A stretch of 38,630 bases of DNA from an uncultured bacterium. Lineage in GTDB: Bacteria; Myxococcota_A; Polyangia; Polyangiales; Houyiibacteriaceae. The stretch spans positions 1-38,630 of the forward strand of contig CALLDH010000169.1 of the NCBI GenBank assembly GCA_937998345.1, in the 5' to 3' direction. Below the pieces are notes generated by a model. That model was not told where the DNA came from. It was given only the letters and a program-made list of their open reading frames with translations, and made no database searches. Below are positions 1 to 8,941 of this stretch, piece by piece. A program made the position numbers and the translations under genes. Position 1 is the first letter of the stretch. Every line of letters starts with the position of its first letter.

Positions 1-1233
1 CAGCCTCTTCTCTACCAGGTCGCGACGGCGGCTTTGCATCCCGGGACGATTGCTGCGCCCATTCGAAGTCTCGTGAGCAAACAGGCAAATTGTCGCGTGC
101 TGATGAAGGAGGTCAACGGCGTTGATGTCGATACGCAGACCATAGACGTTGGAGGCGAACCATATATCTATGACTATCTGCTCCTCGCCACCGGCTTCGA
201 GACGAACTACTTCGGCAACGAGTCGTGGAAGAAGTACGCCCCAGGGATGAAGACGATCGATGAGGCCACGGACGTCCGCGCCCGGTTCCTGCTCGCCTTC
301 GAACAGGCGGAGTTCGAGCAGGACGAAGCGGCAAAGCGAGCGGCGCTCACCTTTGCCATCGTTGGCGCTGGGCCCACAGGTGTCGAAATGGCCGGCGCGT
401 TGGCCGAGGTTGCGGACGACATGCGAAAAGACTTTCGGTCCATCGACACGAGGACCGCTCGCATCATCCTGCTCGACTTCGCAGATCGAGTGCTGAGCTC
501 GTTCGACCCGGCCTTGTCGGAACGGGCCAAGCGGGACCTCGAGTCCCTGGGCATCGAGGTGCTTCTGGGTACGAGAGTCACGGACCTCGACGACAAAGGC
601 CTAACCGCCGAGACCCCTGATAGGCCAATTCGGATCGATGCAAACAACGTCATTTGGGCGGCCGGCGTCAAAGGCGGTCCTTTGGGGGAAACTCTCGGCG
701 CCGAGCTCGACCGGGGGGGACGCGTCATCGTAGGCGACGACCTCTCGGTCCCAGGCCACCCCAACGTATTCGTCGCCGGGGACATGGCCCTTCGTCTCGA
801 CGACGAGACGGGCCAACCGGTGCCCGCGGTTGCCCAAGGTGCAATTCAAGGGGGCAAGTTTGTCGGGAAGACGATCGCGGCCGAGATCGCAGCTTCACGA
901 AGAGGTGAGCCCGAGCCGCTGCGCAAGCCCTTTCACTATGACGACCGAGGCTCCATGGCGATCATCGGTCGGAACCGCGCTGTCGCCGAAATCGGCAAGC
1001 TCCGGTTTGGCGGCTACTTCGCTTTCCTGATGTGGGCCCTGATTCACATCCTGTTCCTGATCGACTTTCGCAGGAAGCTGGTTGTGTTTGTCGAATGGAC
1101 TTGGCTCTACTTCACGGGAGGCCGCGGCGCGCGCCTCATCACCGGCGACGACCGAATGCCCAAAGTGATCAAGCCGCCACCTGATTATCGGGCGAAGGCC
1201 CGTGATTCCCTGCCCCATGCGCCGAGTCAGTAA
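1..1233 (+). CDS. ndh: Type II NADH dehydrogenase (NDH-2), 5'-truncated by window edge
   Basis: This is a single-subunit, non-proton-pumping NADH:quinone oxidoreductase bound to the inner face of the membrane. The reading frame is open from base 1 and begins with QPLLYQVATAALHPG, the segment that follows the FAD-binding N-terminus in this family, so roughly the first 40-50 residues lie outside the window. A second dinucleotide-binding motif (GAGPTGVEMAGAL, near 364-402) binds NADH. VFVAGDMA near 768-790 is the distal FAD-contact motif. A hydrophobic C-terminal stretch around 1010-1110 fits the membrane anchor typical of NDH-2. The first ATG-like start inside the window is not the true start. 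No neighbour suggests a complex. Family assignment is confident; the electron acceptor is inferred. Confidence 0.9.
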   Translation, partial: QPLLYQVATAALHPGTIAAPIRSLVSKQANCRVLMKEVNGVDVDTQTIDVGGEPYIYDYLLLATGFETNYFGNESWKKYAPGMKTIDEATDVRARFLLAFEQAEFEQDEAAKRAALTFAIVGAGPTGVEMAGALAEVADDMRKDFRSIDTRTARIILLDFADRVLSSFDPALSERAKRDLESLGIEVLLGTRVTDLDDKGLTAETPDRPIRIDANNVIWAAGVKGGPLGETLGAELDRGGRVIVGDDLSVPGHPNVFVAGDMALRLDDETGQPVPAVAQGAIQGGKFVGKTIAAEIAASRRGEPEPLRKPFHYDDRGSMAIIGRNRAVAEIGKLRFGGYFAFLMWALIHILFLIDFRRKLVVFVEWTWLYFTGGRGARLITGDDRMPKVIKPPPDYRAKARDSLPHAPSQ

Positions 1234-1273
1234 AAGGAGCGTACCTCTGGGGTGAAGTCAGCTTGCGCGTCCG

Positions 1274-1305
1274 TTTGAAGACCTTAGACGCTCAACATGA
1301 GTCGC
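1274..1305 (+). repeat. Duplicated leader/start-region sequence, copy 1
   Basis: A 32-bp stretch covering the 23 bases before the ATG of the next gene and its first three codons matches 5707-5738 with two mismatches. Both copies end in ATGAGTCGC, so the two downstream proteins share the start Met-Ser-Arg although they are otherwise unrelated. No strong Shine-Dalgarno sequence lies in it. Confidence 0.7.
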
Positions 1306-1785
1306 TCAACTCTCCCTCTCATCATCGCGTTCCCACTCGCCTTCGCGGTTGCGGCAAACGCCGCGATCGACTTCACGCTCGACGACCAGTACGAGAAGCC
1401 ACACACCCAAGCGGACATCTTCGCCGGCAGAGCGGTAGTCATGATGGCAGGGATGGAACGCAAGACCCCGGACGCTATGGAGGCCTGGGACAAAGCACTT
1501 CGGCGGAAGGCGCCGCCGACCGTGCTTGTCGTGGGGCTGAGCAACCTCGAGGGCGTCCCCTTCTTCGTTCCAAAGAGCTCGATCAAGAAGGCCCTCGTGA
1601 AACAGCTCCCAAACACAGTCGTGTTGTGCGATTGGAAGGGTAAGACCTACGCGAAGCTGGGCTTCCCGAAGGGCTCGACGATCTCGGTCGCAGTCTTCGA
1701 TGCCCACGGCAAGCGCCTGGGCGTCGTCGATGGACCCGTTACCGACGAGCGAATGGCGCAAGTCCTCGCACTCCTCCCGCCGTGA
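1297..1785 (+). CDS. Exported thioredoxin-fold-like protein (YtfJ-type)
   Basis: A 162-residue protein with a cleavable signal peptide (hydrophobic residues about 5-22, ending AANA). The mature part opens with FTLDDQYEKPHTQADIF, which looks like the start of a peroxiredoxin/thioredoxin-fold domain: substrate strand, then a helix after the usual active-site loop. The loop carries no CxxC or peroxidatic Cys; it reads AGMERKTPDAMEA. The only cysteine (VLCDWKG, about residue 111) is late. It is probably a non-catalytic or structural thioredoxin-fold protein of the cell envelope, similar in layout to YtfJ-like proteins. The ATG start lies inside a duplicated leader shared with the gene at 5730. 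It stands alone between ndh and the export operon. Function unknown. Confidence 0.6.
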   Translation: MSRSTLPLIIAFPLAFAVAANAAIDFTLDDQYEKPHTQADIFAGRAVVMMAGMERKTPDAMEAWDKALRRKAPPTVLVVGLSNLEGVPFFVPKSSIKKALVKQLPNTVVLCDWKGKTYAKLGFPKGSTISVAVFDAHGKRLGVVDGPVTDERMAQVLALLPP

Positions 1786-1903
1786 AATAGCGGAACTTTG
1801 GGAACGAAGCCCGGATGATGTAGCAGCATGAAAGCCGGTTGGGCGAGCCCTCGGCGCACTGTCACCGCCCGAAGGACCTGACAACCATCGTCGATTGCGA
1901 TAC

Positions 1904-3154
1904 ATGCCCCGAGTGACGGCTCGGGAGCGCCACTTGCTTTGGATCGTGCCGCTTGTGGTGGCGCTTGGCGCAGGAGGCTGGTGGGCGTTCCGCCGCACCG
2001 AGGGTCCGAGAGTCGACGCGATCACCCCGGTCCGCCAGCCGATGGTGCAGACCATCGTCACCTCGGGTCGCGTGGTCCAGCGCCGGCAGTCGAAGCTTGG
2101 CGCAATGATTCCCGGGACTGTCGCCGAGGTGGGAGTCGAGGACGGTGATCGCGTCGAGGCCGAGGCGTTGCTCGTGCGTCTGGCGGATGAAGACGCGCTC
2201 GCCAACCTTGCCGAGGCCGAGGCGTCCGTGTCGGAGGCGGAGGCGAGGCTCGCGCGTGTGCAGGGCGTCGGGAGGCGTATGGCGGAGCAAGCGCTGCGGC
2301 AGGCCACCATCGAGGCGAGGCAGGCCGAGGTAGAGTTTCAGCGGCAGCAGGCACTCGCCGGGAGCGGCGCGGTGAGCGAGCTGACCTTCGAGCGCGCGCG
2401 CCGCGATCGCGACCAGGCGCGGAGCCGGCGTATATCCGCGTCCCTTGAGGTGGCGGCGGCTGCGCCGAAGGGAAGTGACGTGGCCGTGTCGGCTGCAGCG
2501 CTTTCGCGGGCGCAGGCTCGACTCACCGCGGCGCAGGTTGCGGTCGAGCAAACGCGGATTCGCGCACCGCTCCCCGGCGTCGTGCTCAAAAGGCATGTCG
2601 AACCTGGTGAGGTCGTCCAGCCCGGAGAGGCGATCGTGACCTTCGCCGGGGATGGCCCGCTGCAAGTTCGCATTCAACCCGATGAGTCGAACCTCGCACT
2701 GCTGCAATTGGGTCAGCACGCCTTGGTGTCTTCCGAGGCCTTCCCCGAGCAACGGCTCGGGGCATCGATCAGCCGAATCGCACCTTCCGTGGACCCTGTC
2801 CGCGGCACGGTCGAAGTGGACCTGGATATCGAGGACGAAACGGACTTGAGGCCCGACATGACCATGACGGTCGAGATCGAAGTCGGGCGCACGTCGAGTG
2901 CGCTGGTCGTTCCGAGCTGGGCGATCCGTGACCTCGGAAGCGATAGGCCGTGGGTCATGATCGCCAAGGAAGGCGAAGCACGGCGCCGCGATGTCGAGCT
3001 CGGGCTCGAAGGCGACGACGTCGTTGAGGTGGTCTCGGGCCTCAGCACAGACGATCGCGTGCTTTCTCCGATGCTCCCGATCGAGGAGGGCTACCCAGTG
3101 CGTCTACGCAAGGCGCCAGGGGCCGCGAACGTTGGCGACGAGGAGGGCGGCTAG
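1904..3154 (+). CDS. HlyD/MacA-family periplasmic adaptor subunit
   Basis: This is the membrane-fusion (adaptor) protein of a tripartite or MacAB-like export system. An N-terminal membrane anchor (LLWIVPLVVALGAGGWWAF) is followed by the first half of a lipoyl/barrel-sandwich domain (GAMIPGTVAEVGVEDGDRV), an Ala/Glu/Arg-rich alpha-helical hairpin (about residues 100-200), the second lipoyl half (RIRAPLPGVVLKRHVEPGEVVQPGE) and beta-barrel/MPD regions. The ATG at 1904 is chosen; an in-frame TTG at 1895 adds three residues, and neither has a clear ribosome site. The stop codon overlaps the GTG of the permease gene by one base, so the three genes 1904-5060 form one operon. Substrate unknown. No outer-membrane TolC partner is in the window. 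Confidence 0.9.
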   Translation: MPRVTARERHLLWIVPLVVALGAGGWWAFRRTEGPRVDAITPVRQPMVQTIVTSGRVVQRRQSKLGAMIPGTVAEVGVEDGDRVEAEALLVRLADEDALANLAEAEASVSEAEARLARVQGVGRRMAEQALRQATIEARQAEVEFQRQQALAGSGAVSELTFERARRDRDQARSRRISASLEVAAAAPKGSDVAVSAAALSRAQARLTAAQVAVEQTRIRAPLPGVVLKRHVEPGEVVQPGEAIVTFAGDGPLQVRIQPDESNLALLQLGQHALVSSEAFPEQRLGASISRIAPSVDPVRGTVEVDLDIEDETDLRPDMTMTVEIEVGRTSSALVVPSWAIRDLGSDRPWVMIAKEGEARRRDVELGLEGDDVVEVVSGLSTDDRVLSPMLPIEEGYPVRLRKAPGAANVGDEEGG

Positions 3155-4347
3155 TGCTCGCGCTCCAACTTGCATGGAGATTTCTGCGAGAAGGTCGGAC
3201 ACAGTCGTTACTCATCCTCGCCGGCGTCACGATTGGAATTGCCGCATTCGTGTTCGTCTCGGCGATCATCGAAGGCCTTCAAGTCAACTTGCTCGAGCAA
3301 ACCCTCGGTAGCCAGGCGCACATCACCGTCGCTCCCGAAGAAGCGCCTCCACGCGCGCTCATGCGTGCGCCGGGCGTCGCGTTTGCACGGCGGATTGCAC
3401 CGTCCGAGCCGCGGCGGAGGCCCTTCGATCAGTGGCAGCGAGCGGTTCGCCGCGTCGAGGCGACCGACGGCGTGGTTGCGGTCTGCCCGAAAGTAAGCGG
3501 CTCCGCGCTCGCGTACCGGGGCGCCGCCGAGGAGGCGGTGAAGGTGGTCGGCGCAGATGCCGCCCGCTTGCGCCGCATCGTCGACATTCCGGCGAACCTC
3601 GTCGAGGGCCAGTATCGGCTCGGCGGGGATGAAGTCGTCGTCGGCACCAGCCTCGCGGACAAGCTCGGTGCGCGTGTGGGCGATCCGATCCGCGTTCGAA
3701 GCGGCGATCGCGAAAGCGTCCTCAGAATCGTCGGCATCTTCGACATCGGAAACGAGATGGTCAACGGGCGTTGGATGGTCACGTCGCTTCGCAACGCGCA
3801 AACTCTGCTCGGGCGTGTGGGTGACATCACCGAGATCGACGCACGCGTCGCCGACGTGTACGAAGCCGAGCGGATCGCGCGCGAGGTCGAAGCGCGAACC
3901 GGCGTTCCCACAGAGAGCTGGATGGAGCGTAACCGCGATCTGCTCACCGGCCTCCGCTCACAGGACGCTTCCACCACGATGATTCGCGTGTTCGTCCTAC
4001 TCGCCGTTGCGATGGGCATCGCCAGTGTGCTCAGTGTCAGCGTCGTGCAGCGGCGGGGGCAGATCGGAATCCTCCGGGCCGTGGGCACGTCCCGCCAAAT
4101 CGTGCTGGGTGTGTTCCTCTGGCAGGGAGTGCTGTTCGGTTTGGTCGGTGCCGTGCTCGGCTCGCTGGTCGGGGCGCTCGCAGGCGAGCTCATCGAGACG
4201 AGCGCACTCTTCGACATCACCGTGACGCCGCGTCTGTTGTTCACTGCGCTCGGCGTGTCGGTCGCAACGGGTGTTCTTGCGGCTTACCTTCCTGCGCGCC
4301 GGGCGGCGAGGCTCGATCCGGCGGCAGCGATTCGAGGCGACGAATGA
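3154..4347 (+). CDS. MacB/LolC-type ABC transporter permease
   Basis: A 397-residue FtsX/MacB-superfamily permease with the standard arrangement: one N-terminal membrane helix (SLLILAGVTIGIAAFVFVSAII), a large periplasmic domain (about residues 50-270), then three C-terminal helices (VFVLLAVAMGIASVLSVSVV, LGVFLWQGVLFGLVGAVLGSL and LFTALGVSVATGVLAAYLPA). The motif QRRGQIGILRAVGTS between helices is the coupling region typical of the family. It is a GTG start overlapping the adaptor stop, and its own TGA overlaps the ATPase ATG by four bases. Together with its neighbours it should act as a mechanotransmission-type exporter of a periplasmic substrate, lipid or lipoprotein; which one cannot be read from the sequence. 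Confidence 0.9.
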   Translation: MLALQLAWRFLREGRTQSLLILAGVTIGIAAFVFVSAIIEGLQVNLLEQTLGSQAHITVAPEEAPPRALMRAPGVAFARRIAPSEPRRRPFDQWQRAVRRVEATDGVVAVCPKVSGSALAYRGAAEEAVKVVGADAARLRRIVDIPANLVEGQYRLGGDEVVVGTSLADKLGARVGDPIRVRSGDRESVLRIVGIFDIGNEMVNGRWMVTSLRNAQTLLGRVGDITEIDARVADVYEAERIAREVEARTGVPTESWMERNRDLLTGLRSQDASTTMIRVFVLLAVAMGIASVLSVSVVQRRGQIGILRAVGTSRQIVLGVFLWQGVLFGLVGAVLGSLVGALAGELIETSALFDITVTPRLLFTALGVSVATGVLAAYLPARRAARLDPAAAIRGDE

Positions 4348-5060
4348 CGATGACACCACCGTTGCTCGAACTCGAAGGAGTTCGCAAATCATACGGAAAC
4401 GGCGTCACAACTGAAATCCTCCACGGAATTGATCTTTCCATCCGGCAGGGCGATCTCGTCGCGCTCATTGGCCCGTCGGGCTCTGGCAAGAGCACCTTGC
4501 TCAATCTGATCGGCCTTCTCGACCGGCCGACGAGGGGGCGCATCGCCATCGAAGGCCAGGCCGCCGAACACCTCGACGACCGCGCCCTTACGGCGCTCCG
4601 GGGCGACAAGCTCGGGTTCATTTTTCAAGCCCACCATTTGCTGCCGGGCCTCACCGTGCTCGAGAACGTGATGCTCCCAAGCGCCGCGTCCCGTGGCGGA
4701 TTTCACCCGAGCATGAGAGCACCCGCAGAGGCGCTGCTCAGCGGCATGGGCCTCGGAGACTGGGTCGACGCCTGGCCGCGCCAACTCTCGGGGGGCATGC
4801 AGCAACGGGTCGCGGTCGCGCGCGCACTGATGAATCAGCCCGCTCTCGTGTTGGCCGATGAACCCACGGGCAACCTCGACACGGCGACCTCCAACCAGGT
4901 CGTCGACCTCCTCCGCGAGCGAAACGCCGAGAGCGCGACCGCCTTCCTGATCGTCACCCACGACCCCACGCTCGCCCGTCGATGCGACCGCGTGGTCGAG
5001 CTCGTCGACGGTGTGGTCGTCTACGACGGGGCGCCCTCGGGAATGAAGAGCTGGGACTGA
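4344..5060 (+). CDS. MacB/LolD-type ABC transporter ATP-binding protein
   Basis: A 238-residue ATPase that powers the permease encoded just upstream. Motifs are complete: Walker A GPSGSGKST (residues 43-51), Q-loop region FIFQAHHLLPGLTVLENV (about 92-108), ABC signature LSGGMQQR (148-155), Walker B LVLADEPTGNLD (168-179) and the H-loop in IVTHDPTLARR. QAHHLLPxLTVLENVMLP is characteristic of the LolD/MacB/FtsE branch. Translation is coupled to the permease by an ATGA overlap. LolD would normally pair with LolC/E permeases for lipoprotein release, but the HlyD adaptor favours a MacAB-like exporter split into separate permease and ATPase chains. Confidence 0.93.
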   Translation: MTMTPPLLELEGVRKSYGNGVTTEILHGIDLSIRQGDLVALIGPSGSGKSTLLNLIGLLDRPTRGRIAIEGQAAEHLDDRALTALRGDKLGFIFQAHHLLPGLTVLENVMLPSAASRGGFHPSMRAPAEALLSGMGLGDWVDAWPRQLSGGMQQRVAVARALMNQPALVLADEPTGNLDTATSNQVVDLLRERNAESATAFLIVTHDPTLARRCDRVVELVDGVVVYDGAPSGMKSWD

Positions 5061-5105
5061 ACAAAGCAGCTAGCGCCGGGAGGTATTGGCCCTAGACAAT
5101 GATCC

Positions 5106-5675
5106 ATGGGGCGTCTCCGAACCGGTAAGATCAGTCTCTTGGTGAGCGTGCTACTCGCAATGGGAACGACCACGGCCGCTTCGCAGCCTGTCGACGGGCC
5201 ACCCGCCACCTCGGCCGTTCTGGAACGACTGTACGGAACATATCGCTATGCGGGCGACCCCGCAGCCGCGCACGCTACGATACAGAAGTCCATCGAGGCG
5301 GCGGTGTCGAGCCTTGGATGGTTGGGTCGCAAGGTCGCCGCAAGTCGTCTCGCGAATCACAAAGAGCTTCCCGAACGAATCGAGATCAAACGCAAAGGTG
5401 ACGATGTGTCGGTAGAGATGGGGCAATACTCTGCGATCGCACCAATCGACGGTACCGAACGCGAGCTCGTAGGACCCAATGGAAGAGACTCCAAACTCTC
5501 GTATCGACTGGCCAACGACGAGCTTCAGCAGTTCTTCGTGTTCGAACACGCCAAGCGAAAGTCGACGTATCGCTACAATGAATCGGGCCAGCTCGTCATG
5601 TCGGTCTCGATGACGAGCGAGAAGCTCGCGTCCCCCATCGAGTATGAGCTGGTGTACGCCAAAGCCGCTCCCTAG
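5106..5675 (+). CDS. Hypothetical exported protein, 189 aa
   Basis: I do not recognise the family. Residues 6-25 form a signal peptide (LRTGKISLLVSVLLAMG, cleavage near TTAASQ). The mature protein starts with LERLYGTYRYAGDP, then a helical segment (HATIQKSIEAAVSSLGWLGRKVAASRL), followed by mostly beta-prone sequence ending in TYRYNESGQLVMSVSMTSEKL. It resembles small lipocalin-like or YARHG-type envelope proteins in outline only. It lies 45 bases after the ABC operon on the same strand, so it could be cotranscribed, but no ribosome site confirms the ATG at 5106. Confidence 0.55.
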   Translation: MGRLRTGKISLLVSVLLAMGTTTAASQPVDGPPATSAVLERLYGTYRYAGDPAAAHATIQKSIEAAVSSLGWLGRKVAASRLANHKELPERIEIKRKGDDVSVEMGQYSAIAPIDGTERELVGPNGRDSKLSYRLANDELQQFFVFEHAKRKSTYRYNESGQLVMSVSMTSEKLASPIEYELVYAKAAP

Positions 5676-5706
5676 AGGAGCGCGGTCCGTGCCTCTTGCC
5701 CATCTC

Positions 5707-5738
5707 TTTCAAGACCTTAGACGATCAACATGAGTCGC
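5707..5738 (+). repeat. Duplicated leader/start-region sequence, copy 2
   Basis: A 32-bp match to 1274-1305, with differences at 5710 (C for G) and 5724 (A for C). It covers the 23 bases before the start codon and the first three codons of the gene at 5730. Confidence 0.7.
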
Positions 5739-6686
5739 ATCGTTCTTTCACTGATTCTCGCCGCGACAAGCACGTCTGCCTGCAATGCTGAACGCGATAC
5801 GTCGCACACCCTGACGTCGTCGACCCCAGCTGCGTCCTCTCTGAAGCTACCTACCCCCGAATCGTTCTCCAAGCAGTACGCGAGCTTCGATGGCTATTGG
5901 TACCGAGGGTTCGCGGAGCTCACACGCTACGCGCTGCGCCAAGCTCGCTACGGAGAGCAGCATGAAGGCGAGGCCGTCTTGATCTTCGTGACGGAGGACT
6001 TCCTCCGTGGCCCTCAAGTCAAGCGGGAGAGGGGGGATTCGTCGGCCGCACTCTCGGTCCTCAAGCTGAACGCTTATCGTCGCTTCTACACCGGTATCTA
6101 CCCGTACACCCTAATGACCTCTTCGTTCACGCCTGCGGCGCGTAGGGATTCGCGAACGCTGAAGGTCAGCAGCTCGATGCAAGAGTGGTGCGGCAACGTG
6201 TACACTCAGATCAATCGTCGCAAGGATGGGCTGCACGTCACGCTGCACTCGTACTTTCAGGATGACGGGGACCAACAATCGATGCTCCCGGAAGCTCCGC
6301 TCGAAGACGGTCTATGGTCACTGATTCGGATCGACCCCTCGAAGATTTCGACCGGGGAGCGGCAAATGATCCCTGCGCTCCACTACATCCGAATGCGTCA
6401 CAAAGCCCTCCGGCCACATCCGGCCGAGGTCAGCAAGATTGACAAGGTCGCGACCGACCTGGTCGACCATCCAGTTTCTGCGGTCCGCGTCGAGTACGCG
6501 CACCTAGGACGCGAGCTCACGATCTATCACGAGCCGGAGTTCCCTTACATCATTCAGGCTTGGGAAGAAAACGTGGGGGCCCAACGAACCACGGCGGTGC
6601 GAACCCACGCCGTCGTCGATGACTACTGGAACCACAACTCCGCCGGGGATTCCACCTACCGCGAGGCCCTTGGGCTACACCACTAG
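5730..6686 (+). CDS. Lipoprotein-like exported protein of the family often mislabelled 'septum formation inhibitor Maf'
   Basis: A 318-residue exported protein. The signal peptide (IVLSLILAATSTSACNAE) ends in a plausible lipobox (STSAC), so it is probably a lipoprotein. The body, from FDGYWYRGFAELTRYALRQ through AVLIFVTEDFLRGPQVKRE, VLKLNAYRRFYTGIYPYTL and SSSMQEWCGNVYTQINRR, matches my memory of a conserved family common in Bacteroidetes and some deltaproteobacteria. Databases often give that family the erroneous Maf name; it is unrelated to the Maf nucleotide pyrophosphatase. The biochemical role is unknown. Its start region is a near-copy of that of the gene at 1297. The following 80 bases separate it from the convergent gene at 6768. 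Confidence 0.65.
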   Translation: MSRIVLSLILAATSTSACNAERDTSHTLTSSTPAASSLKLPTPESFSKQYASFDGYWYRGFAELTRYALRQARYGEQHEGEAVLIFVTEDFLRGPQVKRERGDSSAALSVLKLNAYRRFYTGIYPYTLMTSSFTPAARRDSRTLKVSSSMQEWCGNVYTQINRRKDGLHVTLHSYFQDDGDQQSMLPEAPLEDGLWSLIRIDPSKISTGERQMIPALHYIRMRHKALRPHPAEVSKIDKVATDLVDHPVSAVRVEYAHLGRELTIYHEPEFPYIIQAWEENVGAQRTTAVRTHAVVDDYWNHNSAGDSTYREALGLHH

Positions 6687-6767
6687 CCCGTAACCGGTTC
6701 GGGCTCTGGTCAGCATCCACTCGTGGAGTTTCCGGGCAGGCTGCGGAGCCAAGCTGCAGATTGCAAT

Positions 6768-7916
6768 TCACGTGCTCGTTGCCCGCCGGATGCCCCGGTA
6801 GATGACTTTGCCAACCGCGACGGGAAACAGTAGCCGCTGAACGGCCCATCGCGGGAAGCGGAAGCTACTGCCGTCGGGACGGAACACCCGAAGCCCGTCT
6901 TCCTGGACGCCCAGAATCGACCCCCAACGATATGGCGGCGGGCTGTACTGCTTCATCGCGTGTTCCTTGCCTTTCAGGGTGGCACGGACGTTATGGGCGA
7001 CGAGGCGGTAACCCCAGTTGCGGGCAGAGCTGCGATGCGGATCGGTGGCTGCAATGTCGCCCACGGCGAACACATTCGGATACCCCGGAACGCGCAGAAA
7101 TTGATCGGTCCGTACGAAGCCTCGCTCGTCTAGCATGTCCCCGGGAATGAAGCTGTTGTTCGGCCGCACGTGGCCCACCGACCAGAGGGTGAGGGCGGCC
7201 TCAAACGGGATCTGTCCTGTAGACCAGCTCACCGGACCGGTCGTGAACCGATCGAAGGCAAAGCCTTCGGGAATGAGGGCACGGTGCCCAGGGTGGAGCT
7301 CGACGCCGATCCGCTCGAGGTGGTCCTCGATCCGCTGTCGCACCTTCGGGTGGTAGCCCGGGAGTGGCTGGGGCTCGCTGTAGAAGAAATGGACCGTCTT
7401 GTCGGGGTACCTCTCCCGGACATTCGCGGCGACGCTGACGCCCGTCGCACCGCCGCCGATGATTGTGATGCTGTCTGCCTCGGCGATCTGCTCGGCCGCG
7501 CGACGGATGCCGTCCCTGATGCTCGTTAGATCCTCTAGCGCATCGTTGCGCCAGAAACCGTTTGCGACACCAGAAGAAATGACCAACGCGTCGTAGGGCT
7601 CGATCTGCTGATCCCCGTCGGGCAAGGTGACGGTGACCTGCTGCGCGCTCGTATCCAAATCGGTGATCCGGCCCTGTAGGACCTGCACGTCGTCCAGTCG
7701 CGGATAGCGGCCGAAGGACATGAGGTAGTTCTGCTTCCATACTTCAGGCCGCGTGAGGCGCGTCCCGAGCTCTTGTCCACTCACGAGGCAGGGCTTGGTG
7801 CTGATCCCGAGGACTTCGAATCCAGGGCCAAGATGAATCGCAACCAGTAGGCCCGTATCACCGAGCCCTGCAATGACCACGCGGGGGCGTGGCGACCGCC
7901 GACCAACGCGCCTCAT
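6768..7916 (-). CDS. FAD/NAD(P)-dependent oxidoreductase (NDH-2/AIF-like)
   Basis: A 382-residue two-dinucleotide-binding-domain flavoprotein. VVIAGLGDTGLLVAIHL near the N-terminus is the FAD Rossmann motif, although its last glycine position is shifted compared with GxGxxG. SITIIGGGATGVSVAANV binds the NAD(P) ADP moiety, and NVFAVGDIAATD is the distal flavin motif. The C-terminal part (SFRFPRWAVQRLLFPVAVGKVIYRGIRRA) is basic and amphipathic and may touch the membrane. The start is taken at the ATG at 7916-7914, which overlaps the stop of the upstream dehydrogenase by four bases (ATGA); the frame is open further upstream but would then lie inside that gene. Coupling with the SDR suggests a joint redox pathway. 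Substrate unknown. Confidence 0.85.
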   Translation of the reverse strand: MRRVGRRSPRPRVVIAGLGDTGLLVAIHLGPGFEVLGISTKPCLVSGQELGTRLTRPEVWKQNYLMSFGRYPRLDDVQVLQGRITDLDTSAQQVTVTLPDGDQQIEPYDALVISSGVANGFWRNDALEDLTSIRDGIRRAAEQIAEADSITIIGGGATGVSVAANVRERYPDKTVHFFYSEPQPLPGYHPKVRQRIEDHLERIGVELHPGHRALIPEGFAFDRFTTGPVSWSTGQIPFEAALTLWSVGHVRPNNSFIPGDMLDERGFVRTDQFLRVPGYPNVFAVGDIAATDPHRSSARNWGYRLVAHNVRATLKGKEHAMKQYSPPPYRWGSILGVQEDGLRVFRPDGSSFRFPRWAVQRLLFPVAVGKVIYRGIRRATST

Positions 7917-8872
7917 GTGAGCTTCGCTTGACGATCGTCTGCGAGCGACTCGAGAGTGCCTGACCATCCGCTGTAGCGGCAGAGCTCGGACCACAAGGCC
8001 TCGCGCTCCTCGGCGGTTTCACGAGTTCTGGCGAACCGATGGGTTGGGCGTGGCGTTCGATCGTGCCAGAACTTGCCCGTGCTTCGCCCGGCTTCGTCTG
8101 CGGCGCAAAGCCAGACGATGGTATCTGCACCTTGCGCAGGGCTTCGCAAAAGCGCCTTCGTGAGCCTGTAGAAGCGCGGGAGAGAGGTTGAAACTCCCGG
8201 CGTGTCGGCCCATCCGGGATGCATGGAGTGCACGACCACGCCGCACGGAGCGAGCGCGCCGGCCCAAAGTTCGGTCAAGATGACCTGGCCCCGCTTTGTC
8301 CGGGCGTAGGCCTTCGCTCCGTCATATGTTCCGTGCGCGCTCTGCAGGTCGCTCACCGAGATGCGCTGAGCATACATACCGCCAGACGCCACATTGATGA
8401 TGCGCGCGGACGCGGCGAGTTTGGGGACCAGCAAATTCGTCAGCAAAAAGTGTCCGAGAAGGTTCGTCGCAAACGTGGTTTCGATGCCCTCAGCCGTCTC
8501 GGTGCGAGTAGGCAACAGGACTCCGGCGTTGTTGACGAGAATGTGAATCGGGGCTTCGATTCGCTTGGCGAGCGCGCGTACGTCGGACATCAAACTAAGG
8601 TCTGCGACCTCAATCCCGACGGCAGCGCTGCCAGTCTGCTCGGTGATGCCCGCTGCGACTTGTTCCGTCTTGTCTCGATTGCGCCCGACGAGCTGTACAG
8701 TCGCGCCGAGGCGCGCCAACTCCGTCGCGGTCTGCTTTCCCAGGCCGGATGTCGCTCCCGTGACCACGGCCGTCCGGCCTGTGAGGTCCGCATCGATGCT
8801 CGAGTGAGACCGCCAGCGGTAGCCAAGCGACGTATACCCGAGCAAAGACTTGTCCAAGATCCGATCACGCAT
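7913..8872 (-). CDS. Short-chain dehydrogenase/reductase (DHRS12/retinol-dehydrogenase-like)
   Basis: A 319-residue classical-type SDR. TGATSGLG is the cofactor loop, NNAG the structural motif, and NVASGGM with YARTK supplies the catalytic Ser and YxxxK. The N-terminal extension before the Rossmann fold (DKSLLGYTSLGYRWRSHSS) is typical of the DHRS12-like group rather than plain FabG-type enzymes. The ATG at 8872 is preferred; a GTG two codons upstream is possible. The last codon overlaps the start of the oxidoreductase at 7916, so the two form a coupled pair. Likely acts on a hydrophobic alcohol or ketone; this is family inference. Confidence 0.85.
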   Translation of the reverse strand: MRDRILDKSLLGYTSLGYRWRSHSSIDADLTGRTAVVTGATSGLGKQTATELARLGATVQLVGRNRDKTEQVAAGITEQTGSAAVGIEVADLSLMSDVRALAKRIEAPIHILVNNAGVLLPTRTETAEGIETTFATNLLGHFLLTNLLVPKLAASARIINVASGGMYAQRISVSDLQSAHGTYDGAKAYARTKRGQVILTELWAGALAPCGVVVHSMHPGWADTPGVSTSLPRFYRLTKALLRSPAQGADTIVWLCAADEAGRSTGKFWHDRTPRPTHRFARTRETAEEREALWSELCRYSGWSGTLESLADDRQAKLT

Positions 8873-8941
8873 CCACACTACCTGGGACCAGTCGCATCGA
8901 TCCGCAACCGAGGCGCCGACGCGTCATTCGTACCTCCGACG

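Noticed and set aside
4344..5060. Assignment of the ABC module as LolCDE (lipoprotein release)
   Set aside because: A HlyD/MacA-type adaptor is coupled to the permease, and only one permease is present; a MacAB-like exporter fits better.
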